Shown here: positions 1-7,539 of the stretch, one piece after another
Layout of the letters: the number at the start of each line of letters is the position of its first letter
Numbering within the stretch: the first letter of the stretch is position 1
Assembly (NCBI GenBank): GCA_963642145.1
Contig: CAVIFU010000023.1
Span: forward strand, 1 to 24,474
Source of the DNA: Stercoripulliclostridium_A sp963642145
GTDB lineage: Bacteria; Bacillota; Clostridia; Christensenellales; DTU072
Direction: 5' to 3'
Length of the DNA: 24,474 nucleotides
Translations under genes and position numbers: made by a program
Notes under the pieces: model-generated
Database searches by the model: none
The model's input: the letters and a program-made list of their open reading frames with translations, nothing else
What the model was told of the DNA's origin: nothing

Positions 1-1
1 T

Positions 2-55
2 TGCAACACAAATCAAGGCAACGTCGTACGCATACAAATCTCGTACACGTATTAG
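2..55 (+). CDS. Possible 3' end of an upstream gene
   Basis: One frame is open from the window edge to a TAG at 53-55. It gives a 17-residue tail ending in VRIQISYTY, an alternating polar/hydrophobic pattern like a beta strand. The TAG overlaps the AGGAG ribosome binding site of the next gene (54-58), a common arrangement inside operons. The fragment is too short to identify a family, and it could be non-coding. Confidence 0.3.
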   Translation, partial: CNTNQGNVVRIQISYTY

Positions 56-62
56 GAGAACA

Positions 63-806
63 ATGAGCAACGAAAGAGAAAAGATTGTGGAAATCTCGGG
101 ACTGTACAAAAGGTACGGCAAAAAGGGAGACTACGCAATCCAAAACATCAACATTGACTGCTTTGCCGGGGAGATCGTAGGTCTCCTCGGCAAGAACGGC
201 GCCGGTAAGTCCACCACGATTAAGTGCCTTACCGGCTACTTCCCGTTTGATAAGGGAACAATCAAGATCTGCGGCAAAGATATTCGCACGGAGCCGGTCA
301 AAGCCAAAATGAACTTAGGTTACGTCTCGGACGATCGCGCCATGTTTGAGAAGATGACGGGGCTCGAATACGTCGACTTCATCGCCGATCTCTACGGGAC
401 GCCCAAGGAAGTCCGCCAAGAAAGGTTGGACGAGATGCAAGAAATCTTCCGCCTCGGGGATAAAATCAACAATATGATTTGCTCATATTCCCACGGCATG
501 AAGCAAAAAATTTGCATTATGGCTTCCCTTATACATCGTCCCAAGCTGTGGCTGCTCGACGAGCCGCTTACCGGACTCGACCCCCAAACAGCCAAAGCCT
601 TGCGCGTCTACATGCAATACTACAAGTCCCAGGGTAATGCCGTGCTATACAGTTCGCATAACCTCGACGCGGTAGAAAAAACTTGCGACAGAGCCTATAT
701 CATCGATAGCGGCGAAATCGTGGAATGCATCGACATCGCCGAGTTCGGCATTCAAAACCCCGGTACAACGTTGGAGGACGCGTTCATCGCGTTGTTTGAA
801 GATTAG
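63..806 (+). CDS. ABC transporter ATP-binding protein (ABC-2 exporter type)
   Basis: This 247-residue cytoplasmic ATPase should power the permease encoded directly after it. The nucleotide-binding domain is complete: Walker A GKNGAGKST at 43-51, a signature YSHGM at 142-146, Walker B LWLLDEP at 162-168 with catalytic Glu167, a D-loop GLD, and a switch His199 in SSHN. The Q-loop position reads YVSDDRAMF, with Asp rather than Gln. The ATG at 63 has AGGAG four bases upstream. The stop TAG (804-806) shares a base with the GTG start of the next gene, so the two are translationally coupled. The family exports lipids, peptides, drugs or glycans, and the substrate here cannot be told from the ATPase. 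Confidence 0.93.
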   Translation: MSNEREKIVEISGLYKRYGKKGDYAIQNINIDCFAGEIVGLLGKNGAGKSTTIKCLTGYFPFDKGTIKICGKDIRTEPVKAKMNLGYVSDDRAMFEKMTGLEYVDFIADLYGTPKEVRQERLDEMQEIFRLGDKINNMICSYSHGMKQKICIMASLIHRPKLWLLDEPLTGLDPQTAKALRVYMQYYKSQGNAVLYSSHNLDAVEKTCDRAYIIDSGEIVECIDIAEFGIQNPGTTLEDAFIALFED

Positions 807-2479
807 TGAGATCGATAATATTACTGCTAAAAAGAGATTTTATCGAGTTTTCCTCCTCGTTCCGCTACAAAGACAGAAAGGGGGATATTTTCGGAGCGAT
901 TTCGACTCTGATACTTTCCGCCGTGATATTCGGCGTGTTTATCTACGTATTCAACGCGTTTGCGAAAATGTACGTGGGTATCGATTTCGGCGTCAAAGCG
1001 GACGCCTATTTGCGCGTTAAGGAACTCCTCATTCTTGCGTGCACGGCTGTTTTCGTCGTGGACGTGGTTGTGGGCGTCGTCAGCTCCTACAAAGCCATAT
1101 CCGACGGCAAAGACATTAACGTGCTGGTGTATAGACCCATAGACTCGGGCGCGCTTTTTGGGTATAAACTCATCAAAATATACGCGTCACAGCTCCTGTC
1201 ATCGGCTATTACGCTTTTGCCCGTTGTAATCGTGGCAGACGTCGTTTCTCCCTATGTGGGCGGCGTGGGCTACTACTTCCTTGCGATATTCATCATGATA
1301 CTTATTCCGCTCGTATCATGCGCCATAGCCTCGGTACTTTCGGTGCCGTATACCGGCTTCATGCGGTTAATAGAAGATAAATTCGTCATCAAACTCGTTT
1401 GTTACGTCATCCTGCTCGGCGTGGGATTTTGGCTGTACGGCGAGTTTTTGAAGGTCCTCACGGAATTGTTGCGTACCGGCGAAATACGCAATTTCTTGGA
1501 CTACAAAACCATCCGAACCATACAGTCCGTGACGGACAAACTCTATCCGAGCAAGTTTTTTGCCGAAATTTTGCTCAAAGAGCATGTCGGTAGAAATATC
1601 GGCATCCTGCTTGCGATAGGCGCGGTTGCCTCTACGATAACGTTTTTTGTAATCAGAGGCATCTACAACAAGATGGTGCAACTCAAACTCGAAGGCGTTC
1701 AACGCACGTTCCGCAAACAATACAAATTCCGTGCGCGTTCCGTCCTCGCAACGCTCATACGCAAAGAGTTCGTTACCGTTTTGCGCACGCCGACATACGC
1801 TTTCCAATACTTCGCGACTACCGTAACGCTACCGTTCATGGTATACGTATGCGTCATGCTTTTGCGGTCGCTGATGTCCACTCTTACGATATTCAATTGC
1901 GACTTGGAACTTGCGATGTTTGTCATTTCCATGTTCTGCATAATGACAAATACATTCTGTACGACAAACATCAGTCGTGACGGGCGCATGTACGCCATGC
2001 TCAAAACCATGCCGATAAGCGTTAAGGACTATATTCTTGCCAAATTGATTTTCTGCGGAGTCGTATCCGTGGTATCGGTAACGGCAAGCGTCGTGGCTCT
2101 TTGCGCCGTAGGATACCTCAACGCGTGGCAGGGAGCGTACGTATTTTTTGCAGGCGTCATTCTTTCCATGGCGGAAGTGGCGTACGCTACGCGCAAAGAT
2201 ATGAATTCGCCGTCATTCCCCACCGGGGCGGAAGTCGCCGAAGGTAACAACGGAACTTCCACGCTCATACTTGCGGGGTTGCTTGTATCGGCAATTGCGG
2301 GCGGCGGATCGGTAGCTGTCAACGCCGTGCTTTCGTTGCTTGCGGACAGCAAAACGGCAATACTGTCATCTCTTGCGGTGATAACCGTATTCGTACTGGG
2401 TTTTGCGGGCTTTGCCGCAGGGTATCTCATCAAGGGATTGGAAGCAAAATATCGCTCGGGAGGTGAAAATAATGGATAA
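806..2479 (+). CDS. ABC-2-like exporter permease, 557 aa
   Basis: This is the polytopic membrane partner of the preceding ATPase. About a dozen hydrophobic segments are spread over the whole length. The motif NISRDGRMYAMLKTMPISVKDYILAKL-like stretch at about 390-415 (key residues SRDG, LK, MPIS, AKL) matches the cytoplasmic element of large ABC-2 permeases, which typically read ISREGK...LK.LPIS...KL. A later polar stretch with DMNSPSFPTGAE resembles the DxxxP region of the same group. Translation starts at GTG 806 inside the TAG of the previous gene, with only a weak ribosome binding site, which points to coupling. It overlaps the next gene by eight bases. I am sure of the ABC exporter permease call and not of the substrate. 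Confidence 0.85.
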   Translation: MRSIILLLKRDFIEFSSSFRYKDRKGDIFGAISTLILSAVIFGVFIYVFNAFAKMYVGIDFGVKADAYLRVKELLILACTAVFVVDVVVGVVSSYKAISDGKDINVLVYRPIDSGALFGYKLIKIYASQLLSSAITLLPVVIVADVVSPYVGGVGYYFLAIFIMILIPLVSCAIASVLSVPYTGFMRLIEDKFVIKLVCYVILLGVGFWLYGEFLKVLTELLRTGEIRNFLDYKTIRTIQSVTDKLYPSKFFAEILLKEHVGRNIGILLAIGAVASTITFFVIRGIYNKMVQLKLEGVQRTFRKQYKFRARSVLATLIRKEFVTVLRTPTYAFQYFATTVTLPFMVYVCVMLLRSLMSTLTIFNCDLELAMFVISMFCIMTNTFCTTNISRDGRMYAMLKTMPISVKDYILAKLIFCGVVSVVSVTASVVALCAVGYLNAWQGAYVFFAGVILSMAEVAYATRKDMNSPSFPTGAEVAEGNNGTSTLILAGLLVSAIAGGGSVAVNAVLSLLADSKTAILSSLAVITVFVLGFAGFAAGYLIKGLEAKYRSGGENNG

Positions 2480-5400
2480 AGTCAAATCCAAAGTAATCGC
2501 CCTTTTGATGGTTATACCGTTGCTGCTGATACTTACGACGTCGTCGGTAGTCAAAGTGACGGAAATAATCGCGGACGTACCGGTGGAATCGATCAAGATA
2601 CTCGGCGAGAGGACGTTGGAGATAGCCATTGACCGCAAAAACGACCAAGGCGACTACGACAACGCGTACGCCATTCAAACCGTCATCAAGCCCGAGAACG
2701 CCACGAACAAAAACGTTCGCTACGAGCAAACGGCTGTCGCGGGCAAGACCAAAGCCGACGTGCTGATCTCTGCGGACGGCATCGTGCGACCTCTCGGAAC
2801 GGGCACGGTCAAAATCGTAGCGATAGCCGGCACGCATACCGCGTCGATAACGATCACATACACATCGGATACGGTGTATTCGTTTAGTAGTGAAGAAGAG
2901 CAAGTGACGATATCCGAGGGCGAAGAAATAGCACTCGGCGACTTCTGCTCGATGCAACCGCGTGACGTCCAACTTGACATAAATTCATTCGAGGTCGCAA
3001 ACTCCCTCAAAGCGGAATTCAGCCAAGCCTCTTTGAAGCTCAAAGGCAAATGCAGGGGCAAAACGAGCTTCGAGATAAATGTAAAAGGCATAAAGATCGA
3101 TAGTCAAACCGGCGCGGTCAGTGACACGACATATATGTCGGAGATAGACGTAATAGTGGGCGCCACGAATACCGATTCCGGCATAAGTTTTGCCGGCGCG
3201 GAAACAATCAAATGCGCCACAACGGATACCTATACAACAGAGTTTGGGTACAGTACCGAAAAGTTCGGGACAATGGAAGAGGAAGCTCTCACGTATGTCT
3301 GTGTTGACGAAAACGGGGAAGAAAGCGATGCGATAGGGAGCGTAAACTTTGAGGTTAACGGCGAGGAAATGACCGTCAAGGTAACAATCACGTTGTCGGA
3401 AAACGCCGTCGAGGGAAAGGAGTACACGTTAAAGGTTAAGCGCGACGGCGAGGAAATAGCAACGATGACGGTGGTCAAAGCGGATGTCGTGGCGTCCGAC
3501 GTCAGGATTACCGTGGAAAAGGAGTGGTACTCGGTCGGCATTCAGCGCGTTGAATTCGGCGTGGATTTGGGCAATACAAGTAACGCGAGCGGCAACATCA
3601 CCTACACTTTCAGCAGTTCGGACTCGAACGTTGTCAAGTTCAAGCCCAACAGTAATAAGGCGGACATGTGCGCCGAGGGCGAATCCGTGGTGAGCGTCAC
3701 GCTGAAAAAGAACGGAACGAATTTAGGCATTGAAGTCACGCCTATCACGATTCATGTTGTGAATTCCTACAAAGCATTCTATTTCGGGGACATGGACGAC
3801 ACTGAAGGCGGACTCAAAAGCGAGCTTGCGGTTGCGAGATCGCATGCGATTAAGAACGAAGGCGGTAGCGTCACCGGAAAGCAAGAAGAGAAATATCAAT
3901 TTATGCTAAGCGGCAAACTGTCGTCAGCCGCCAAGTCGGAAAGTTCGTTTACGGAGGTTGATTGCGACGCCGATTCTGAGAAAATGGTGTGGAGCACGTC
4001 TGACGAGAACATAGCGACGGTAAGTAACGGGAAATTGACCGTCAAGGGGAACGGCGAGGTGAAGATTACCGTCGAAAGCGCGTATAATGAGAAGCTCAAG
4101 CTCAAGGAGCCGGTAAACGCAAGCATCACCGTGAACTGTCGTTACGACGCTTTGGAGGTTGACGATTACGCAACGCTGATGTACGCGTCGGAGAATAAGT
4201 TGGAATCGGTGCTTACCTCGGACGTAATGTTGGCGCCGAATTTGATTGAGGAGTTAAGGGCGAACCCGGCTTCCGACGTTAGCAAGTACTACAAGACGAT
4301 GAATACCACCGCCGACTATTCCTATTATAAAGATAATAATATTAAAAATGAGGCGGTAGTCAAATATTGCGTGGAGTTTACCAAATCCGTGTACGGCAAC
4401 GGACACAGCATAAACGCCCAAAACATCACGCGGAACGGGCTCAAAACCATATTTAACGGACCGCTCGACATAGTCAGGCTGAAAGTAAACAAAGGCGACG
4501 CGAACGCGGCGGTCAAGGCGCAGGACAACATAGTTTTCCTTGTAAAAAATGACAATATAACGATAAGTAACGTAGAGCTCAAAGGCTGTTCCGATTCATC
4601 TCTCAGAGATGAGGGCAAAGACGGCATAAACCTCTCCAATCTGGACTATTGCGGTACCGTCTTGGAGGTTATCGGCAACGGGCTGAATCTTGAATACAGT
4701 AAGGTCAATAACGGCAGAACTGTTGTCCGCATATACGGCAGAGCTTGGAACGAGGACAAATACGGATACGCGACGGTTGAGGCAGAGAGGATAAAGGCGA
4801 ACATTTCCAACTGCATACTTGAACGCGGGAGGGAATTCATCCTCAAAATCGGTACGAACCAAGCCTTGAAGACGAAGCCGGATAGCGGCAATATCCAACA
4901 GCTTGCCGCTAACGCATACGAAAACGCCGCGCCGGCATTGAAGAAGTCGGACGGCACGAATTACGCGGTGGGAAAGAATTACGACGATTATTTCTACAAT
5001 AACTACGTGCTGACGGACGTCACGCTCAAAAATTCGGTACTTGCGACGTCGGGACTGTTTGCGGTAGGCCTTGAGAGCAAGTTCGCAGGCGTTTGCTTGC
5101 ACGGTTACGATTATAGCGACACCTACAAGTTCTCCGAGCTTGGATGGAGCCGAGTGGCAGGGACTTCGTACCCGGCGGTATTGCGCCTCGAAGGCGACGT
5201 CAGGTTCTATGATTGGAAGAATATAGAAGACGTCAATTCCGAAACGCTTATAGAGGGGGATGAAGCCACGATAGGCAAAATTATAAAAATTGACTTTGCA
5301 GAGCTTTTGGGAAAATATAACAGCGGATTGGACGAGAAGAGTAAACTTATCACCGTTACGGAGAATAAAAGCTATGTAAACGGCGCGATAGCTTTCTACG

Positions 5401-5675
5401 GCGGCGGTAAGAACTATAGCTACGTGGATACGACCGGGACGAGCGAAGCATTCAATCAGTTGGCGTCCTACACGGTAGGGATAGATACGCTGGAGAGCAA
5501 AGTCGTAACATACGCGGCGGGTGTGGAGCCGTTCAGATTCATGATGTACAACAAACGAACCGGCAACGACGGTACCGTAGGCGTCGGCATAAGCTACAAA
5601 GAGCAGGTAAATGCGATGGCGGACAACACGGCATATTCGTGGGTGCGAAGAGATCCGAGCAAGGACGAGCAGTAA
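2472..5675 (+). CDS. Large exported protein with Big2-like domains and a probable beta-helix
   Basis: The 1067-residue product starts at ATG 2472, preceded by GGAGGTG at 2459-2465; an in-frame upstream extension from 2403 lies inside the permease gene and is not used. Residues about 8-26 form one hydrophobic segment, a signal peptide or N-terminal anchor. Residues about 38-131 and 480-555 look like Big2 bacterial Ig-like domains: the second has WSTSDENIATVSNGKLTVKG, with the usual W-S...A-T-V-...G-x-V-x-G-x-G pattern. Residues about 630-880 have short beta-rich repeats with turns such as YGNGHSINAQNI and ISNCILERG, which resemble a right-handed parallel beta-helix. I see no LPXTG-type anchor at the C-terminus. 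It sits between an ABC exporter and a Wzy-like protein, so a surface or envelope role is inferred. No specific family was recognised. Confidence 0.82.
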   Translation: MDKVKSKVIALLMVIPLLLILTTSSVVKVTEIIADVPVESIKILGERTLEIAIDRKNDQGDYDNAYAIQTVIKPENATNKNVRYEQTAVAGKTKADVLISADGIVRPLGTGTVKIVAIAGTHTASITITYTSDTVYSFSSEEEQVTISEGEEIALGDFCSMQPRDVQLDINSFEVANSLKAEFSQASLKLKGKCRGKTSFEINVKGIKIDSQTGAVSDTTYMSEIDVIVGATNTDSGISFAGAETIKCATTDTYTTEFGYSTEKFGTMEEEALTYVCVDENGEESDAIGSVNFEVNGEEMTVKVTITLSENAVEGKEYTLKVKRDGEEIATMTVVKADVVASDVRITVEKEWYSVGIQRVEFGVDLGNTSNASGNITYTFSSSDSNVVKFKPNSNKADMCAEGESVVSVTLKKNGTNLGIEVTPITIHVVNSYKAFYFGDMDDTEGGLKSELAVARSHAIKNEGGSVTGKQEEKYQFMLSGKLSSAAKSESSFTEVDCDADSEKMVWSTSDENIATVSNGKLTVKGNGEVKITVESAYNEKLKLKEPVNASITVNCRYDALEVDDYATLMYASENKLESVLTSDVMLAPNLIEELRANPASDVSKYYKTMNTTADYSYYKDNNIKNEAVVKYCVEFTKSVYGNGHSINAQNITRNGLKTIFNGPLDIVRLKVNKGDANAAVKAQDNIVFLVKNDNITISNVELKGCSDSSLRDEGKDGINLSNLDYCGTVLEVIGNGLNLEYSKVNNGRTVVRIYGRAWNEDKYGYATVEAERIKANISNCILERGREFILKIGTNQALKTKPDSGNIQQLAANAYENAAPALKKSDGTNYAVGKNYDDYFYNNYVLTDVTLKNSVLATSGLFAVGLESKFAGVCLHGYDYSDTYKFSELGWSRVAGTSYPAVLRLEGDVRFYDWKNIEDVNSETLIEGDEATIGKIIKIDFAELLGKYNSGLDEKSKLITVTENKSYVNGAIAFYGGGKNYSYVDTTGTSEAFNQLASYTVGIDTLESKVVTYAAGVEPFRFMMYNKRTGNDGTVGVGISYKEQVNAMADNTAYSWVRRDPSKDEQ

Positions 5676-5719
5676 TCGCGTATGGAAAGGGGAAAAAGTA
5701 ATTCGGAGGCAGATGACAG

Positions 5720-7108
5720 GTGAAAAGTATAATAGCTTGGCGCAACAGGATTGAGGCTTCGCCCTCCGCGCTTACGCAAGGCGTGCGAAAATTTATAACG
5801 ACGGATTTCTACATGATTATCGTTACGGCGATAGTCACGTTGGCGTGGATATTGCGGAGTTCCGAGCTCGGGTTTATCGGGCTGATAGCCGTTTCGAGCG
5901 TAGCGCTGTTATTTGCCGACGACGTCGTGCCGTTTACCGTGAACATATTCGGCGCGGTGCTGATGATTTTCGATAGCAATGTCGATACGTTTTTGGCGAT
6001 GTGGTGGGTTTTCATACCTCTCGGAGTGGCGCTTGCGGTGTTTGTGCTGCGCAACGTGGGCAAACGCAAATTCCGCTTGGGCAAGATGTTTTTCCCGCAA
6101 CTTGCGGTAACGCTGGCGTTGCTGACGGGCGGATTGGGGGTAATCGGTAAGGAAGCGTATTTACGCGCGTTGCCTACGGTTATGACGCTCGGAGTCGGGG
6201 TATTGGCGGTGTACCTATTGTACGTCAACTTTGCCAAACGGGACGAGAACTGCGATTACGGCGTGATGTTTGCCAAAACGCTCATGTACATCGGGCTTGC
6301 GGTATGTGTGGAGCTGATTGTTTGCATAGCGCGTTCGGGAGTGCCGGCGGCGGCGTGGAACAAGACATATTGGGACGTCGGCTGGGGCAACAGGAACAAT
6401 ATCGCGACGTACCTATTGTTTACCGCGCCCGTGACGCTATACCTTGCCACGAAGTACAAAAAAACGGGTTGGCTATATATATTGATAAGCATGTTCCAGT
6501 ACTTTTGCCTGATCATGACGTTTTCGAGGGGCGGTATACTGTTCGGCGCGATCGGCGGCGTATTCGCGTTGGCGTTCCTTATTTGGAAGGCGCCTTCGCG
6601 CAAAGGCACACTGATAACGCTCGGCGTTATAGCGGTTGTAGTGGCGATTGTCGTACTGATATTCAGAGAAAAGATAGTAGACATGTTCACGAGTCTCCTA
6701 AGTCGCGGTACGGGGCTCTCCGGTAGAGATATCCTATACGACGAGGCGGTCGAACTTTTCCGCGCGCATCCGCTATTCGGAGTGGGTATGGGCTATATGG
6801 GTAGCGGACCCAGTCCCATAACAACCATGCAGATGTATCTATTCCACGGCACGTTCTACCAAGTGATAGCGTGTATGGGCTTGGTGGGCGTTGCGTGCTA
6901 TCTATATTATTACAGCAAGAGGCTGACGATACTATTTTTGGGTATCAACCGCAAATTCAACCTATTTGTTCTGGCGGCTTGGATAGGCTTCGAGGGCTAC
7001 TCCCTGATAGATACCGGCACAATGGTCCCGTTCCCCAATATGATCTTGGTGATCGTCATGACGTTTATGTTGGAAATGATGAGTAACGATATGCGTGGGA
7101 AAGAGTGA
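5720..7108 (+). CDS. O-antigen ligase/Wzy-like membrane protein
   Basis: This 462-residue polytopic protein has roughly ten to twelve membrane helices. The second half carries features of the Wzy_C/WaaL superfamily: a helix ending in FSRGG at about 267-271 with the conserved Arg, the sequence HPLFGVGMGYMG at about 350-361, and LFHGTFYQ...GLVGVACYL with His at about 376. Such proteins transfer or polymerise lipid-linked glycans on the outer face of the membrane. The start is GTG 5720, ten bases after GGAGG (5705-5709). It follows the exported Big2/beta-helix gene by 44 bases and appears to be the last gene of the operon. The substrate, whether capsule, teichoic acid or protein glycan, is unknown. 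Confidence 0.8.
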   Translation: MKSIIAWRNRIEASPSALTQGVRKFITTDFYMIIVTAIVTLAWILRSSELGFIGLIAVSSVALLFADDVVPFTVNIFGAVLMIFDSNVDTFLAMWWVFIPLGVALAVFVLRNVGKRKFRLGKMFFPQLAVTLALLTGGLGVIGKEAYLRALPTVMTLGVGVLAVYLLYVNFAKRDENCDYGVMFAKTLMYIGLAVCVELIVCIARSGVPAAAWNKTYWDVGWGNRNNIATYLLFTAPVTLYLATKYKKTGWLYILISMFQYFCLIMTFSRGGILFGAIGGVFALAFLIWKAPSRKGTLITLGVIAVVVAIVVLIFREKIVDMFTSLLSRGTGLSGRDILYDEAVELFRAHPLFGVGMGYMGSGPSPITTMQMYLFHGTFYQVIACMGLVGVACYLYYYSKRLTILFLGINRKFNLFVLAAWIGFEGYSLIDTGTMVPFPNMILVIVMTFMLEMMSNDMRGKE

Positions 7109-7407
7109 AGAGGGATGAGGGAATAGGGAGGTTTTTTGTTGATATAACAAAAGGTAATATTAAATCATTGTCTTTTTGGGTTTTGGGTGATTTTGGCAAA
7201 GCATAATATACATTTGTGATTTACGGGTAAACATTCGGCGCGCGCGTGCGCGCGTATATAAATATGTAGGATAATGGGCTATTACGCGTATAGTAACGGA
7301 AAATCGGCACATACTAACTAAAATATACACAAAAATATTGCATAAAATACACGCATTATGCATAAAAAATTAAATATTAAAAATTTATGAAAACTATGTT
7401 ATATCGC
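7109..7407. other. A/T-rich intergenic region with a Z-DNA-like tract
   Basis: No gene is supported here. A weak A/T hairpin lies at 7134-7152 (TTTTGTT/AACAAAA). A strictly alternating purine-pyrimidine tract, (GC)n/GT followed by TATATA, occupies 7238-7260. An inverted repeat TGCATAA-N10-TTATGCA sits at 7339-7362. A CodY-box-like sequence lies at 7381-7395. I see no convincing factor-independent terminator for the upstream operon. Confidence 0.6.
7381..7395 (+). promoter_or_regulatory. Candidate CodY-like box upstream of the opp promoter
   Basis: The 15 bases AAATTTATGAAAACT agree with the CodY consensus AATTTTCWGAAAATT at 12 of 15 positions and lie 12 bases upstream of the -35. CodY represses peptide transport operons in several Bacillota. 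The surroundings are very A/T-rich, so chance matches are expected. Confidence 0.25.
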
Positions 7408-7436
7408 TTTACATCATTTTAGCGATAGTGTATAAT
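7408..7436 (+). promoter_or_regulatory. Sigma-A promoter of the opp operon
   Basis: TTTACA (7408-7413) and TATAAT (7431-7436) are separated by exactly 17 bases. Transcription would begin near 7443, giving a leader of about 97 bases before oppA. Confidence 0.8.
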
Positions 7437-7462
7437 TACCATAACTTACAATAATCCGCGAG

Positions 7463-7508
7463 TATATCGTTTGCTTAGGTCGGTAACACGCCCGAAGCAA
7501 ACGGTATA
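7463..7508 (+). promoter_or_regulatory. Leader hairpin between the opp promoter and oppA
   Basis: Arms 7463-7476 and 7495-7508 form a 14-bp stem with one G-U pair around an 18-base loop. The loop can pair internally as CGG (7481-7483) with CCG (7492-7494). The structure lies wholly inside the predicted 5' UTR and ends 16 bases before the AGGAGGT ribosome binding site (7525-7531). No T-run follows, so it is not a simple terminator. I do not recognise a known riboswitch class; it may stabilise the mRNA or act as a control element. Confidence 0.5.
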
Positions 7509-7539
7509 TAAACGGAAATCAAACAGGAGGTAAGAAAAA

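Noticed and set aside
2403..2471. An N-terminal extension of the Big2/beta-helix protein
   Set aside because: It overlaps the permease gene, lacks signal-peptide character, and a strong GGAGGTG precedes the ATG at 2472.
7134..7152. A terminator for the first operon
   Set aside because: The stem is seven A/T-rich pairs, and the T-run precedes it instead of following it on the + strand.
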